The notes: generated by a model from the sequence alone, not told the origin. A stretch of DNA of 64,000 nt from DAIQRJ01 sp963708795 (GCA_963708795.1 CAVPUH010000004.1:248001-312000), one strand, 5' to 3'. Counted from the stretch's first letter, positions 17,462-26,777 are shown. Numbers and translations: made by a program.

Positions 17462-18475
17462 ATGCCTGTGACCGCGTTGGCCCCTCGCTTCGCCGGAGAC
17501 GGCTCGATCACGTTCGCCGAGCGTGAATACCCCGACCCTGGCCCGGGTCAACTGCTGCTCCGCGTCGAAGCCAACGCCATTTGCGGCTCCGACCGCGGGC
17601 AGTACTACAACGGGTCAGTCGTCGTACCGGGGCACGAGGCTGTCGGCAGCGTCGTCGAGGCCGGTGTCGGCACCACGGTTGGCGTCGGTACGCGCGGCGC
17701 GGTCTTCCTCATGGACTACTGCGGCAGGTGTCGCAACTGCCGTTCGGGCTTCACCAACCAGTGCACCGCCAAGCGTGCGGACATGGGGTTCGACCACGAC
17801 GGCGGCTACGGCCCGTACGAGATCGTGCACGAGAGCAACTTCTTCGCCGTCGGCCTCGACGTGACCGCGGTAGAGGCCACCCTCCTCCTGGACGTGATGG
17901 GCACCAGCGGACACGCCCTGGGACGAGCAGGACTGGTCCGTCCCGACATCGAGACCGTCTACATCGCCGGTGCCGGGCCTATCGGCCTCGGCCTGCTCGT
18001 CATGGCGAAGCTTGTCCTGGGCGGCGACGTTCCGATTCACGTCAGCGACGTCGCTCCGTGGCGGCTGGAGTACGCAGAGCGGCTCGGCGGCCGCCCCGTC
18101 GATGCATCACGCGACACCACCCGCGCCGGGCTGTCGGACATCGACGTCGCGTTCGACTCGACCGGCAGGGAACCCGCACGCCGGGCAGCCCTGGACCTGC
18201 TGGGCCGGCGAGGTGTTCTCGTGTGTGTGGGACACGGCGAGGGACTCACCCTCGACGTGTCCGCCGACCTCATCTCGCCCGAGCACGCCATCCTGGGCAG
18301 CGAGTACTTCCGGTTCGACGAGATGGGCACCAACCTGGCTCTCCTGCTCGCGCACCGCCACGAACTCGCCCAGGTGATCACTCACACCCGGCCGGTCGCG
18401 GAGATCGCCGACGCCTTCGAACTGTTCCTCTCCGGTCGCACGGGCAAAGTCGTGGTGACCCAAGCCGATTCGTGA
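17462..18475 (+). CDS. Zinc-dependent alcohol dehydrogenase (MDR family)
   Basis: 337 residues. Catalytic zinc ligands are C41 (NAICGSDR) and the H58-E59 pair in PGHEAVG. The structural zinc lobe has C87, C90, C93 and C101 (DYCGRCRNC). The nucleotide-binding domain opens VYIAGAGPIGLGLLVMAKL and continues to IHVSDVAPWRLEYAERLG. This is a complete medium-chain dehydrogenase, probably acting on a polyol or sugar alcohol with NAD(P), judged from family habit. No pathway partner is adjacent. Confidence 0.9.
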   Translation: MPVTALAPRFAGDGSITFAEREYPDPGPGQLLLRVEANAICGSDRGQYYNGSVVVPGHEAVGSVVEAGVGTTVGVGTRGAVFLMDYCGRCRNCRSGFTNQCTAKRADMGFDHDGGYGPYEIVHESNFFAVGLDVTAVEATLLLDVMGTSGHALGRAGLVRPDIETVYIAGAGPIGLGLLVMAKLVLGGDVPIHVSDVAPWRLEYAERLGGRPVDASRDTTRAGLSDIDVAFDSTGREPARRAALDLLGRRGVLVCVGHGEGLTLDVSADLISPEHAILGSEYFRFDEMGTNLALLLAHRHELAQVITHTRPVAEIADAFELFLSGRTGKVVVTQADS

Positions 18476-18562
18476 CCGGCTCCGAGTCGGTCCGATTGCC
18501 ACGAACACCGACCACACGAGCGTCGTTCAAGCTGATGCACGTGTGGGGGTCGATATCCGCGG

Positions 18563-18766
18563 TCAGTCGCTTCCGTCGGACGGGAATCCGCCGGCGTTCT
18601 CAGCGTCCCCTCCCTTGGTGACGGGCGGGGTGTAGTCGATCGTCCGTTCCTCGGCGTCCGTCCCGACCTTGTCGACGTCGCGCGGGTCGGTGGTGCCGTC
18701 TTCCTCCGCGGGCGGGAGCGTCGTCTCATCGTCGTTGGGCTTTCCGACGTCGGGCTTGCGTTCCAT
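18563..18766 (-). CDS. Small acidic protein with a shared EERTI-type tail
   Basis: 67 residues, acidic and probably disordered, starting MERKPDVGKPNDDETT. Its last ~35 residues (GTDAEERTIDYTPPVTKGGD then GGFPSDGSD) closely match the end of the SRPBCC protein at 25942-26755 (GTHGEERTIEFEPPVTDGND, GFPADGRD). A GGAGCAACG site precedes the ATG. Function unknown; the shared tail suggests a common partner or localisation. Confidence 0.65.
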   Translation of the reverse strand: MERKPDVGKPNDDETTLPPAEEDGTTDPRDVDKVGTDAEERTIDYTPPVTKGGDAENAGGFPSDGSD

Positions 18767-19043
18767 CGTTGCTCCTTCGACCGGTGACAGGACCGGGAGC
18801 CGCCGCCCCACACCGTCGTCGGGCGATGAACCGGTACTACCCCGAGCGCGCAGTGATCACACGGTCTGGGTGTCGCTCGTCTCGTCGGCACGGGGTTCGT
18901 TGCTTGGGAGCGCGTCCGTCGACGCCACGCCGAGGCAAACGCCGCAACCCACGCACGCGCGTCGGAGTCAACGCTGACGATGTAGAGCGCCGACACCGTC
19001 CGGGGTAGCGGCGGACCGCCCGTCGTGGATCGAGGATCGGGGC

Positions 19044-19446
19044 TCAGGCGCGACTCTCTCGACGGTTCGCCTTCTTCAACGCCTCGACCAGTTCGGCCTT
19101 CGTCATGCGCGACCGCCCACGCACATCAAGTCGTTTCGCCAAGTCCATCAGGTGTGCCTTGGACGCGTTCGCATCCACACCCTCGGCGGTCTCACCCCCG
19201 CGACGGGCCGACGCGCCCTTCTTCGCCGCCTGCTCGTCCGACGGACCCTTACGCTCCGCCCTCCTTCTCCTCCCAGTGATCGCCCACCTTCTCGAACGAA
19301 TGCTTCAACGACGAGAACGCCGTTCGATGGGCACGCTCACCCTCCCCGTACTCCTCGACAGCCGCGTCATGCGTCTTCGACCAGGTCTCCTGAGCCTTGG
19401 CCGGCGACCGCTTGATCGTGGCCGGCATCTCCTTCTTGGCTGGCAT
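19044..19446 (-). CDS. ChaB-family protein with C-terminal SAP/Rho_N-like helix, frameshifted
   Basis: About 133 residues. MPAKKEMPATIKRSPAKAQE then WSKTHDAAVEEYGEGERAHR and TAFSSLKHSFEKVGDHWEEK is a ChaB domain. After one gained G near 19262 the frame continues ERKGPSDEQAAKKG and ends KAHLMDLAKRLDVRGRSRMT KAELVEALKKANRRESR, a SAP/Rho_N-like nucleic-acid-binding helix pair. ChaB is named from a cation-transport locus in E. coli, but its role is poorly understood. In actinobacteria such fusions are frequent in stress-gene neighbourhoods. Confidence 0.8.
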
Positions 19447-20078
19447 CTCCACTCCTCGGGCAGGGATTGAGGGCGTTGTCATGATGCGTACCCGCGACCG
19501 GATGTGCGTATGCGTGCTGGAGCCGAGTGGCGGTGCCGGCAGGACAACCGTCCGAGGTGATGCGGCGGCTGAACTGACCGGACGGTTCACCGGTCGGGCT
19601 GACAGGGCCGCCCGCGTCCTCGGCTGTCAGGCACATGGTGCGCCCGGGCGCACGCGGCGTCTGACGACTGACTCGACCACCGGGTGGTCAGGCGATGGGT
19701 GCGCGTCCGGCGTGGTGGCGTGCCGCGGAGCGGGCAGAGGTCCGTCCGGCGGCCGGCGCCCACGCTCGGCCGGCCGTCCCGACCCGACTTCTGCCCGGCC
19801 GGCGGTACGGCGCCCACAAACCGGTGGACCTGAACGGTCCGGAACGGTGCCGGCTGGCACCGGTCCGCACCAAAGGATGCGATCAGCAACTCATCGACAT
19901 GGTGACGCGTCGGCGAACCGACACAGCACGCTCAACCGGCGATCCCCGAGGGCGCTTTCGATCCGTTGCTGGTCGTGCCGGCAGTCGGGATTGCCCAGCG
20001 CCCCGGGCTACGCCGGAGCGGAGCGACGACGATGCCGGGGTGGGCAGCCAGCGCAGGGCGTGGTCGACCATTGGGGCT
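19447..20078. other. 632-nt stretch without a convincing gene
   Basis: Long frames cross this stretch on both strands, but their products are Arg/Pro/Gly-rich and match no family. It separates the start of the ChaB gene from the end of the ApbE gene, both on the minus strand, so ChaB promoters should lie near 19450-19550 and the ApbE transcript should end near 20000-20078. I saw no clear hairpin-plus-U terminator. Confidence 0.5.
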
Positions 20079-20921
20079 TCACGGATCGAGGTTCCGCACA
20101 GCGAGGCGAGACCGACCAGCGTCGTCACGGCCGAGGCCTGCACGAAGGATGCTGGTCGACCTGTCAGCCCAGACGAGGAATCCTGCGCGGATGGGCTGAT
20201 CCCGGAGCCAGGTCGGGGCGTCGTGCCCGTGCACGAATGCGGCGGTGGCGTGGATATCGGCCCAGGTGAGGGAGGCGCCGATGATGGTGACGGCGGCGAG
20301 TGCAGCGGGGGTCCGCCCGCCTCGGGGATCGATGATGTGGGCTCCTCGGTGTGCGCCTCCGGATGTGGCCACAGCGCCTGAGCGGACAGGGACGACGGCG
20401 ATGATCGAGGTGGGGTCGTGGGGGTTCTCGATCCCGATCCGCCAGGGTTCGCGGTCGGGATCTGCAACATGGCAGGTCATGTCGCCACCTGCGGACAGGC
20501 AGAAGTCGGTGTCGTCGAGACCCTGCAGGAATCGGGAAGCGCGTTCGACAGCCCACCCTTTCACCACGCCGCTGGGGTCGAGCCGTCGTGATCCGTCTGC
20601 GGTGGGGAGTTCGATGGAGAACGCACCATCGGACTGTTCTTCGGCTTCTCGGCCGAGCGCCAGGACTTCGACCACCTCGGCGGAGCAGTCGGCGGCCGTG
20701 AGCTCACCACGGCCCAGCCGGCTGATGACGGAGTCGGCGCGGTAGGTGCTGAAGGTGACGTCGACGCCACGGAGTTCGTCGATGACGGCGTCCCAGGCCT
20801 CACGTCCGGCTGCGCTGGCTGCGTGACGACCGCGCAAGGCGAGGCTGATCGGCATTCCCATGACGTGTTCGACCTGCCGGTGAACGGGTTCGACGGTTCC
20901 GGTCGCGGTGGGGTGGTTCAC
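20079..20921 (-). CDS. apbE: FAD:protein FMN transferase (ApbE)
   Basis: 280 residues. ApbE signatures: VEHVMGMPISLALRG, VDVTFSTYRADSVISRLGRG, LDPSGVVKGWAVERASRF, CLSAGGDMTCH, GAVATSGGAHRGAHIIDPRG and ASLTWADIHATAAFV. ApbE links FMN covalently to a Thr of flavoproteins through a phosphoester bond, using FAD and Mg. Its substrate is almost certainly the FMN-binding protein encoded just before it: the GTG start overlaps that gene's stop (GTGA). No lipoprotein signal is visible, unlike many ApbE proteins, so it may act in the cytoplasm. Confidence 0.9.
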   Translation of the reverse strand: MNHPTATGTVEPVHRQVEHVMGMPISLALRGRHAASAAGREAWDAVIDELRGVDVTFSTYRADSVISRLGRGELTAADCSAEVVEVLALGREAEEQSDGAFSIELPTADGSRRLDPSGVVKGWAVERASRFLQGLDDTDFCLSAGGDMTCHVADPDREPWRIGIENPHDPTSIIAVVPVRSGAVATSGGAHRGAHIIDPRGGRTPAALAAVTIIGASLTWADIHATAAFVHGHDAPTWLRDQPIRAGFLVWADRSTSILRAGLGRDDAGRSRLAVRNLDP

Positions 20922-21385
20922 TTTCCTGCCTTGTCCAGCGCGGATTGAAGCGACTGGACGTAGCCGTCGCTGGTCACGGTGGCGCCGCTGACCATGTCGA
21001 TCTGGGCGCTCTGGGCGTCGAGCGTGGACTGGATCAGCACGGGTAGGGCGTAGGCGTTGATCTCCTGGTCCTTCGGGTTGCCGTTCGGCTGCTGAAGCAC
21101 GTTCACGGCGGTGATCTTCGACCCGGCCACGGTGATCTCGACCTGGACCGGGCCCCATCGGGTCTGCGCGACATCGCCGGTGTAGGTCTTCGCCGTCGAG
21201 GCGGTCGGGCTGCTCGTGCTGGGGCTGTTCGAGGGGGTTGCCGGCGGCGGCGTCGCTGCTGCGCTGATCGCCGGTGTCGCGATCGGGACGGCTAGTGCGG
21301 TCGTTCTGTTCGTCGACGTGTGGTAGCCGAAGACGAGAACGACGATGGTCGCGGTCGAGGCCAGCCAGAGGGCGATACGTCTCAT
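20918..21385 (-). CDS. Membrane-anchored FMN-binding domain protein
   Basis: 155 residues: an N-terminal helix MRRIALWLASTATIVVLVFG, a Ser/Thr/Pro/Ala-rich linker to about residue 66, then an FMN-binding domain (YTGDVAQTRWGPVQVEITVA, ITAVNVLQQP, EINAYALPVLIQ). The motif MVSGATVTSDGY at 131-142 carries the Thr (T136) expected to receive FMN from ApbE. It should sit outside the membrane as an electron carrier next to the flavocytochrome encoded upstream. Confidence 0.9.
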   Translation of the reverse strand: MRRIALWLASTATIVVLVFGYHTSTNRTTALAVPIATPAISAAATPPPATPSNSPSTSSPTASTAKTYTGDVAQTRWGPVQVEITVAGSKITAVNVLQQPNGNPKDQEINAYALPVLIQSTLDAQSAQIDMVSGATVTSDGYVQSLQSALDKAGK

Positions 21386-21389
21386 CGGG

Positions 21390-22787
21390 TCACCATCCGA
21401 AGCTTTCGGTGTGGATGCGATCCGGTGGAACTCCGGCCGCGGTCATCAGTGCTTCGACCCCGTTCGTCCACGGTGTCGGACCGCACAGGAAGACGTCTCG
21501 CTCAGCCAGGTCAGGGATCCACCCTCGGAGTGCCGTCAGCTCGTCGACGCCGTAACAAGCCGGCCCCAGCACCGAGGTGGAGGTGAGCCGATGTCCCGGC
21601 AGAGGGAGGACCTGTAGCCCTCGGGTGGAGGCGAGAAGATCGAACTCGCGAGCAAACAGTGGCTCGTCGTTGTATCGCTGCAGGAGGATCGCCTCACCCG
21701 GTGCGTAGTCCAGCCCTTCCGCGAGCGCCCGAAGTGGAGTGATGCCGACTCCGGCACCGGCCAGGACCACCTTGCGTCGGGTCCGCGCGCGGCTGCTGAG
21801 GCGGCCGTACGGGCCCTCGAAGACGACTCGCGTTCCGGGCGTCAGGTGCGCCAGTCGTGTGCTGCCGTCGCCCAGGGCCTTTGCGGTGATCCGCAGGCTT
21901 TCGCCGTTCGGGGCGGCCGACAAGGAGAACGGATTCGCCCGGGTCCATCCCGGTCCGTCGAAGAAGCGGACGTTGAGGAACTGGCCCGCTCGCAACGGCA
22001 ATCGGTCGAGGCGGCGGCCGCTCATGTACACCGACACGACGTCCGTGGACTCGCGTACGACAGCGCCGACGCGGAGGCCGTGGGTCAGGCTGCGCCACAG
22101 CGGCAGACCCAGCCGCCAGCCCAGGACGGCCGCAGCGGCGGCGGCCCAGAGACTCCACCAGTAGACGGTGGCACCGCGCGACTGGAGGAATTCCTGCCCG
22201 GTCCACAGTTGGTGCGGCAGCGCGAGTCCGACGCCGAGATAGGCGTAGAGGTGCAGAAGATGCCACGACTCGTACCGCAGGCGACGCCGCGCTGCCTTGA
22301 CGCTCGTGACCACGACCATGACCAGGGCGGCCGTTCCGACGGTGGACAGCAGGATGCCGCCGTAGTTCGTCTCCAGATCCCACACGGTCGAGGGCACCGC
22401 GGCCCACCGCCCGGAGGCATAGCCGGCAGTGATCGTGACGATGTGCACCACCATCAGATCGAAGGACAGGAGCCCGACGATGCGATGACCCCGGACCAGC
22501 CGGTCTCGACCGAACGCGTGCTCCAGAGGTGGTAGCCGGGACATCAACAGCACCTGGACGAGAAGCAGGTCGGCAGCCCATAGTCCGGTCAGACGTCCCA
22601 CCGAGGTGAGTCCGGGCACGAGGTGCGTCAGGTCTGCGACACCTCCGTCGACGTCCCACCAATACGTCACCAACACCAGGCCCAGCCACAGCGCGGCGGT
22701 CGCCCCGACCCGGATCGCTCGATCGGTCCGGGCGTCGGCATTCGCTCCGTACGGTGCGGACAGGTCCGACCTCTGCCGGTCGTGCAC
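21390..22787 (-). CDS. Ferric-reductase-like membrane flavocytochrome
   Basis: 465 residues from the GTG at 22787. The N-terminal half has about six helices with haem-ligand candidates (RGHRIVGLLSFDLMVVHIV, YESWHLLHLYAYLGVGLALP). The C-terminal half is a ferredoxin-NADP reductase domain: LPLRAGQFLNVRFF, RANPFSLSAAP, VVLAGAGVGITPLRAL and DVFLCGPTPW. It should pass electrons from NAD(P)H through FAD and haem across the membrane. A better start with GAGGAAGGA upstream is ATG 22877, in the same frame, but TGA interrupts at 22800-22802. Stop-to-start spacing to the FMN-binding gene is 4 nt. Confidence 0.85.
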   Translation of the reverse strand: MHDRQRSDLSAPYGANADARTDRAIRVGATAALWLGLVLVTYWWDVDGGVADLTHLVPGLTSVGRLTGLWAADLLLVQVLLMSRLPPLEHAFGRDRLVRGHRIVGLLSFDLMVVHIVTITAGYASGRWAAVPSTVWDLETNYGGILLSTVGTAALVMVVVTSVKAARRRLRYESWHLLHLYAYLGVGLALPHQLWTGQEFLQSRGATVYWWSLWAAAAAAVLGWRLGLPLWRSLTHGLRVGAVVRESTDVVSVYMSGRRLDRLPLRAGQFLNVRFFDGPGWTRANPFSLSAAPNGESLRITAKALGDGSTRLAHLTPGTRVVFEGPYGRLSSRARTRRKVVLAGAGVGITPLRALAEGLDYAPGEAILLQRYNDEPLFAREFDLLASTRGLQVLPLPGHRLTSTSVLGPACYGVDELTALRGWIPDLAERDVFLCGPTPWTNGVEALMTAAGVPPDRIHTESFGW

Positions 22788-22877
22788 CCACCGTGGCAGT
22801 CACGACGTGGCTCCGCCGTACCGGTCGCCGTACCGGTGTGGCGGGCGGAGCTGGTGCGCGATGCGATCGTGAGCCAT

Positions 22878-23200
22878 GGGTGGCGTCCTTCCTCGTTCTG
22901 GCAAGAGTGGAGCCGTTGCCCAAGGCGAGCATGTGCGTTTGCTGTGTGCTCACTGTGAACCGCGGCGAGCCTCCCGTGCCCGGAGTCGCGTCGGCGAGGT
23001 GCTCCAGCCACAGTCGCCGGTTGAACATCAGGGCTGCCTCAAGCGGTCGTTAAGGATCGCCCAGCGTCAGAACGTTCGACGGGTACTTGTTCCACCTCCG
23101 GCGCCGAACGCCTCATGAGGCGTCACGCTGGCATCGCGCAGCCTGAGGCCTTGCCGTCATTGACGAAACTGCCAGACACGCCGGCCACGCTGCCCGTCCG
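22878..23200. other. 323-nt stretch between the flavin operon and DinB gene
   Basis: It should contain the promoter of the flavin operon, read leftward. No recognised gene is seen; the frames are Arg-rich antisense. Possible AT-rich promoter elements lie near 23045-23100, but I could not define a consensus. Confidence 0.45.
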
Positions 23201-23926
23201 TCAGACGGCCGAGCTGGATCGGCCGGTGATCAGGTTCAGATCGCGCGTCGTGAATCGGTGGTGCTCCCAATGCTCGGTGAGGACGGTGCCCAGGCACTGT
23301 CCCACGGTGCGGCCGCGGGCGTAGGTCGGCCAGACGTCGTCGCCGGGGACGGGCGCGGCAGCAACGAGCTGCTCCCGCGTCACGGATTCGAGCCAGGACT
23401 CCAGTTCGGCCGCTTGCGCCTGGCGCACCGTTGCCACCTCGTCGAGGCTCGGCTCGAGAGAGACGTCGAGACCGTGCGCCTGCCGGTACGGCTCGACCGA
23501 CGGCCCGATGCCCATGGGGGTGAACAGGTCGGTCGAACCGAGGCAGCAGCGCCGGAACCATGAGTCGTAGACGAAAACCAGGTGGCGCAGTGTCTGCACC
23601 GCCGACCACTCGTCGTTCACGCTCTCGCGCTCGATCCCCGGAGTCTGACGCATCCAGGCGATGGTCGTCGCCCACTCCCCATGCAGCTCTCGCCAGGCAG
23701 CACGCAGGTCGGCGGGCTCGTCGGATCGGATCAACAGGCGCACCGGATAGCGCCGGTCGAGCTCGGCCTCGACGTACCCCGTCACGTCGACCTCGTTGAC
23801 GACGAGGTGGCTCACGAGGCCGTCGATCTCGACGTTGCGCATGACGACTCCCACGAACCGCGCCCCGTCGAGCTCGCACTCCCTGAACTCCGCACCCGTG
23901 AGGTCTTCCTCCACGAATCGCCGCAT
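23201..23926 (-). CDS. DinB-family protein with N-terminal pentapeptide-like segment
   Basis: 241 residues. The start reads MRRFVEEDLTGAEFRECELD then GARFVGVVMRNVEIDGL, a short pentapeptide-repeat-like piece. The rest is DinB/YfiT four-helix type: SVNDEWSAVQTLRHLVFVYD, VRQAQAAELESWL, and the His-rich end GTVLTEHWEHHRFTTRDL. His residues in LRHL and EHWEHH are the likely metal ligands. Such proteins resemble mycothiol- or bacillithiol-dependent enzymes, and in actinobacteria mycothiol is the plausible cofactor; this is inference. Confidence 0.82.
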   Translation of the reverse strand: MRRFVEEDLTGAEFRECELDGARFVGVVMRNVEIDGLVSHLVVNEVDVTGYVEAELDRRYPVRLLIRSDEPADLRAAWRELHGEWATTIAWMRQTPGIERESVNDEWSAVQTLRHLVFVYDSWFRRCCLGSTDLFTPMGIGPSVEPYRQAHGLDVSLEPSLDEVATVRQAQAAELESWLESVTREQLVAAAPVPGDDVWPTYARGRTVGQCLGTVLTEHWEHHRFTTRDLNLITGRSSSAV

Positions 23927-24068
23927 GTTTCCCGACGCTAGTCGGCGGCGCCGACCGTGCACAGGCCCCGTTGTCAGCAGCCGTCACGTACCCCAGGTTG
24001 CCCGGCAGCCGACCGGGCCAAGAAGTGCGCTGCTTCAATGGTCATTGCGCGTCGTGGTGGTCAGGGCG

Positions 24069-24353
24069 TCAGAATGCAGAGATCGCCGTGGCGCTGAAGA
24101 TCCCCTCGAGTGCGCAGATCTGCCATGCACGGACGTCCCGGCCGGGAGGTTCCGCGTTCTTCTCGATGAATCGGACGCCGGTGTCGTTCTGACTGCCCTG
24201 ACCGTGCACCAAAGTTTCCGCCCCGCCCTCGTTCGTGAAGGTGAAGCTCTTTGCGCCGACGAATTGCTGGAGGGTCGTTGGCCGGGATCCACTCACGCTC
24301 GCAACGAGATAGGGCCGGCCGGATCCGACGGGAGCAGGTGCACTTGGGCTCAT
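24069..24353 (-). CDS. Hypothetical protein
   Basis: 94 residues beginning MSPSAPAPVGSGRPYLVASV, with strands such as KSFTFTNEGGAETLVHGQGS and a C-terminal WQICALEGIFSATAISAF. GGAGACAAC lies 3 nt before the ATG. I know no family. The alternation suggests a small beta-rich fold. Confidence 0.5.
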   Translation of the reverse strand: MSPSAPAPVGSGRPYLVASVSGSRPTTLQQFVGAKSFTFTNEGGAETLVHGQGSQNDTGVRFIEKNAEPPGRDVRAWQICALEGIFSATAISAF

Positions 24354-24935
24354 GTTGTCTCCGATGTGTGGTGAGTGGCGCGAGCCAGCGGCGGTGCTGT
24401 GGCGATGCGAGAAGCCGAGGCCGGCGTCAGCACTGACACAGCCCGCGCGTCGGAGCTCGTTGCTCGCATACTCCTCCGAGGAGGCGCCGGCGCGCTACAC
24501 CCCACGGTGGGTATCGGACGAGTCGCTATTGAGGCCGTGCGCGGGCGACCGTGGGGTCTGACCCTGCGGGCGACACAGAGCGGCGTAGTGAGACAACCAG
24601 TCTGGACTGTCGGCAACCGGTCTGCTCCCCGTGAGCTGTTCCTGCTCGAGTCCGTCACACGGACGGTTGCATGGGGTGGGAGTGCGATACACGGCAAGAC
24701 GTGCGATCCATGTTCGGTTCGCACGCGTTGGATTTCGATCACTGCGAGCAGCGGTCGTTCACGTTGAGTCGGCGATCGCGCAGCGAATTTCGCAGCTGGT
24801 CACGGGTTGGTCCGAATGGTCGTACAGTCGACGTGTACGCGCCTGCCCAAGGTCTACTGGCTGGCCGCCCTACGCCGTTCCTGGAGCTGTTCCTCCGTCG
24901 TAGCCGTGTTCGGCAATGACGATCGGAAGCCTCTC
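24354..24935. other. 582-nt intergenic stretch
   Basis: It separates two divergent transcripts. It has short self-complementary pieces, CCTCCGAGGAGG near 24474 and ACCCCACGGTGGGT near 24502, but no gene-like frame. The GAF-ANTAR start may reach up into its end if GTG 24906 is used instead. Confidence 0.45.
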
Positions 24936-25634
24936 GTGCCCGACTACCAGACGATCAGCCATCGGCTCGTCCTCGTACATGAGGCAGCCGACGAGGAACA
25001 GACGCTCGACAACATCATCACGTTCGCGCTCTCGTCGTTCAGCTGCGACATGGGCGGCGTCATGATCAGGACAAGGGGATCGGTCGAAACCTTCGGCGCA
25101 ACGCACGCGGTCGTCCATCAGGCCGACCAGCTCCAGATGGGTCTCGACGAGGGACCGTGCATGTCCGCGATCCGTGTGGAGCGTGACGTCTGCATCGACG
25201 ACACCACCACAGATCCTCGCTGGCCCAGCTGGGGGCCCGCGGCCGCCGGACTCGGCATCCGCAGCGTGCTGAGCATCCACATGGCCGATCTGGACAAGCC
25301 GACTGTGGGCTCGGTGAACCTTTACGCCCATCGCACCGGAGCCTTCGGGCCGGACGACCTCGAGCTGGCCGGCATCCTCCGCGGTCACGCGACCACCGCG
25401 TATCTCAAGGCTCGCACGTACTCTGCGGTGAACCGTGCCGTCGCGACCCGCACCACCATCGGCCAGGCGCAGGGCATCCTGATGGAGCGATTCGACATCG
25501 ACGCCGACCAGGCGTTCGCGGTCCTGCGCCGATACTCCCAGGCGGAGAACGTCCCCCTCCGAGAGGTCGCCGCCCGGCTGGTCGATGACCGACGCGTCCT
25601 GCCGGACGTCGGTGAAACCGCCCTCCGCGTCTGA
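24936..25634 (+). CDS. GAF-ANTAR RNA-binding regulator
   Basis: 232 residues. A GAF domain occupies roughly residues 10-150 (LSSFSCDMGGVMIRTRGSVE, LQMGLDEGPCMSAIRVERDV, ASVLSI-like core RSVLSIHMADLD). The C-terminal ANTAR domain reads VATRTTIGQAQGILMERFDI then DADQAFAVLRRYSQAENVPL. ANTAR domains bind paired RNA hairpins and act as antiterminators. The GTG at 24936 has CGGAAG at good spacing; GTG 24906 is an alternative. No transmembrane segment is seen. Confidence 0.88.
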   Translation: MPDYQTISHRLVLVHEAADEEQTLDNIITFALSSFSCDMGGVMIRTRGSVETFGATHAVVHQADQLQMGLDEGPCMSAIRVERDVCIDDTTTDPRWPSWGPAAAGLGIRSVLSIHMADLDKPTVGSVNLYAHRTGAFGPDDLELAGILRGHATTAYLKARTYSAVNRAVATRTTIGQAQGILMERFDIDADQAFAVLRRYSQAENVPLREVAARLVDDRRVLPDVGETALRV

Positions 25635-25846
25635 GGTGGACATCGACGATGACCAATCACTGATCGCAATCTGCCACGGTCGCCCGCGACAGACGGTCGC
25701 AGCAAGCCCGCGCTCGGCGCACTGAAGTGGTGGCGCCGGCGATGTGGTTCGACGAGTCCACAGAGGTTCGCCGAGGTCCCACCCCTCGCGTGCGTGATCC
25801 GCTATCTCTACGCAGGTTGGAGATGTTGGCCGTTGTGCGACGGGTC

Positions 25847-25872
25847 GGTTGGGCGCGAGTCTCGTCGGGTAC
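25847..25872 (+). promoter_or_regulatory. SigB/SigF-type promoter of the SRPBCC-tail gene
   Basis: GGTTG at 25847-25851 and GGGTAC at 25867-25872 with a 15-nt spacer, about 70 nt before the ATG at 25942. The remainder of the 307-nt gap 25635-25941 shows no gene. Confidence 0.6.
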
Positions 25873-25941
25873 TCCCACAGGTGATCCGACGACGAGGTCG
25901 GCAAGGACTCCGGTGCGCTGCATCGGTTTGAGGGAGTGAGA

Positions 25942-26755
25942 ATGTCGACAACCGTGAAGTCCATCATGGTGAACGTTCCGGTTTCGGTGGCGTACAACCA
26001 GTGGACGCAGTTCGAAGACTTTCCGCAGTTCATGGGTGGCGTGAAGAGCGTCACCCAGCTCACCGACGGCCGGCTCGAGTGGGTTGCCGAGATCGGGGGC
26101 GTCAAGCGTCAGTGGCAGGCGAAGGTGGTCGAGCAGGTGCCGGACCAGAAGGTGGCCTGGGCGGCCACGGAGGGTGCCACCAACGCTGGCGAGGTGACGT
26201 TCGAGGACGTCGGGCGGCGGGCAGACCTCCGTTCGACTCGTGCTCGATTACGAGCCGGAGGGTCTGGTCGAGAAAGTCGGCGACAAGCTGAATGTCGTCG
26301 AGCGCCAGGCCGAGGGCGATCTCGAACGGTTCAAAGCGTTCATCGAGTCCGAGGGGTACGCCACGGGCGCGTGGCGGGGAACGATCGCCGCGCCGGTCGG
26401 ATCGGGCACTCCGAGCGTGGACGACGCGGACGCTTCCCGCGGTGACGCCGGCAAGGCGGGTCTGTCCGCCACACAGGTGGTGACTGGAGTCGGGGCTGCC
26501 GCTGCAGCCGGGGTGGCAGCGGTCGCCGTCGCGGCCACACGAGGCTCGGACGACGAGTCCGGGACCGAATCTGTGGTCGCCGACCAGCCGGACGCTGCCC
26601 CGACCGTGGTCGAGACCGACGGCGTGGCGGACCCGACGACGTTCAACCGGACCGGAACCCACGGAGAGGAGCGGACGATCGAGTTCGAGCCGCCCGTGAC
26701 CGATGGGAACGACGCGCAGAAGGCAGACGGCTTCCCGGCCGACGGTCGCGACTGA
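25942..26755 (+). CDS. SRPBCC cyclase/dehydrase-like protein with acidic EERTI-type tail, frameshifted
   Basis: About 271 residues. The START-like part begins MSTTVKSIMVNVPVSVAYNQ, WTQFEDFPQFMGGVKSVTQL and VAEIGGVKRQWQAKVVEQ. After one gained G near 26208 the frame continues GQTSVRLVLDYEPEGLVEKV and DLERFKAFIESEG. A low-complexity Ala/Val region (GVGAAAAAGVAAVAVAA) leads to an acidic tail GTHGEERTIEFEPPVTDGND, shared with the small protein at 18563-18766. The domain binds hydrophobic ligands in other proteins. It has a SigB/SigF-like promoter and ends at a strong terminator. Confidence 0.82.
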
Positions 26756-26777
26756 CGACTCTGCGCACCGCGGAACG

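Noticed and set aside
19397..20269. 290-residue open frame on the plus strand
   Set aside because: It crosses the start of the ChaB gene and the end of ApbE on the opposite strand, and is Gly/Arg-rich without a family.
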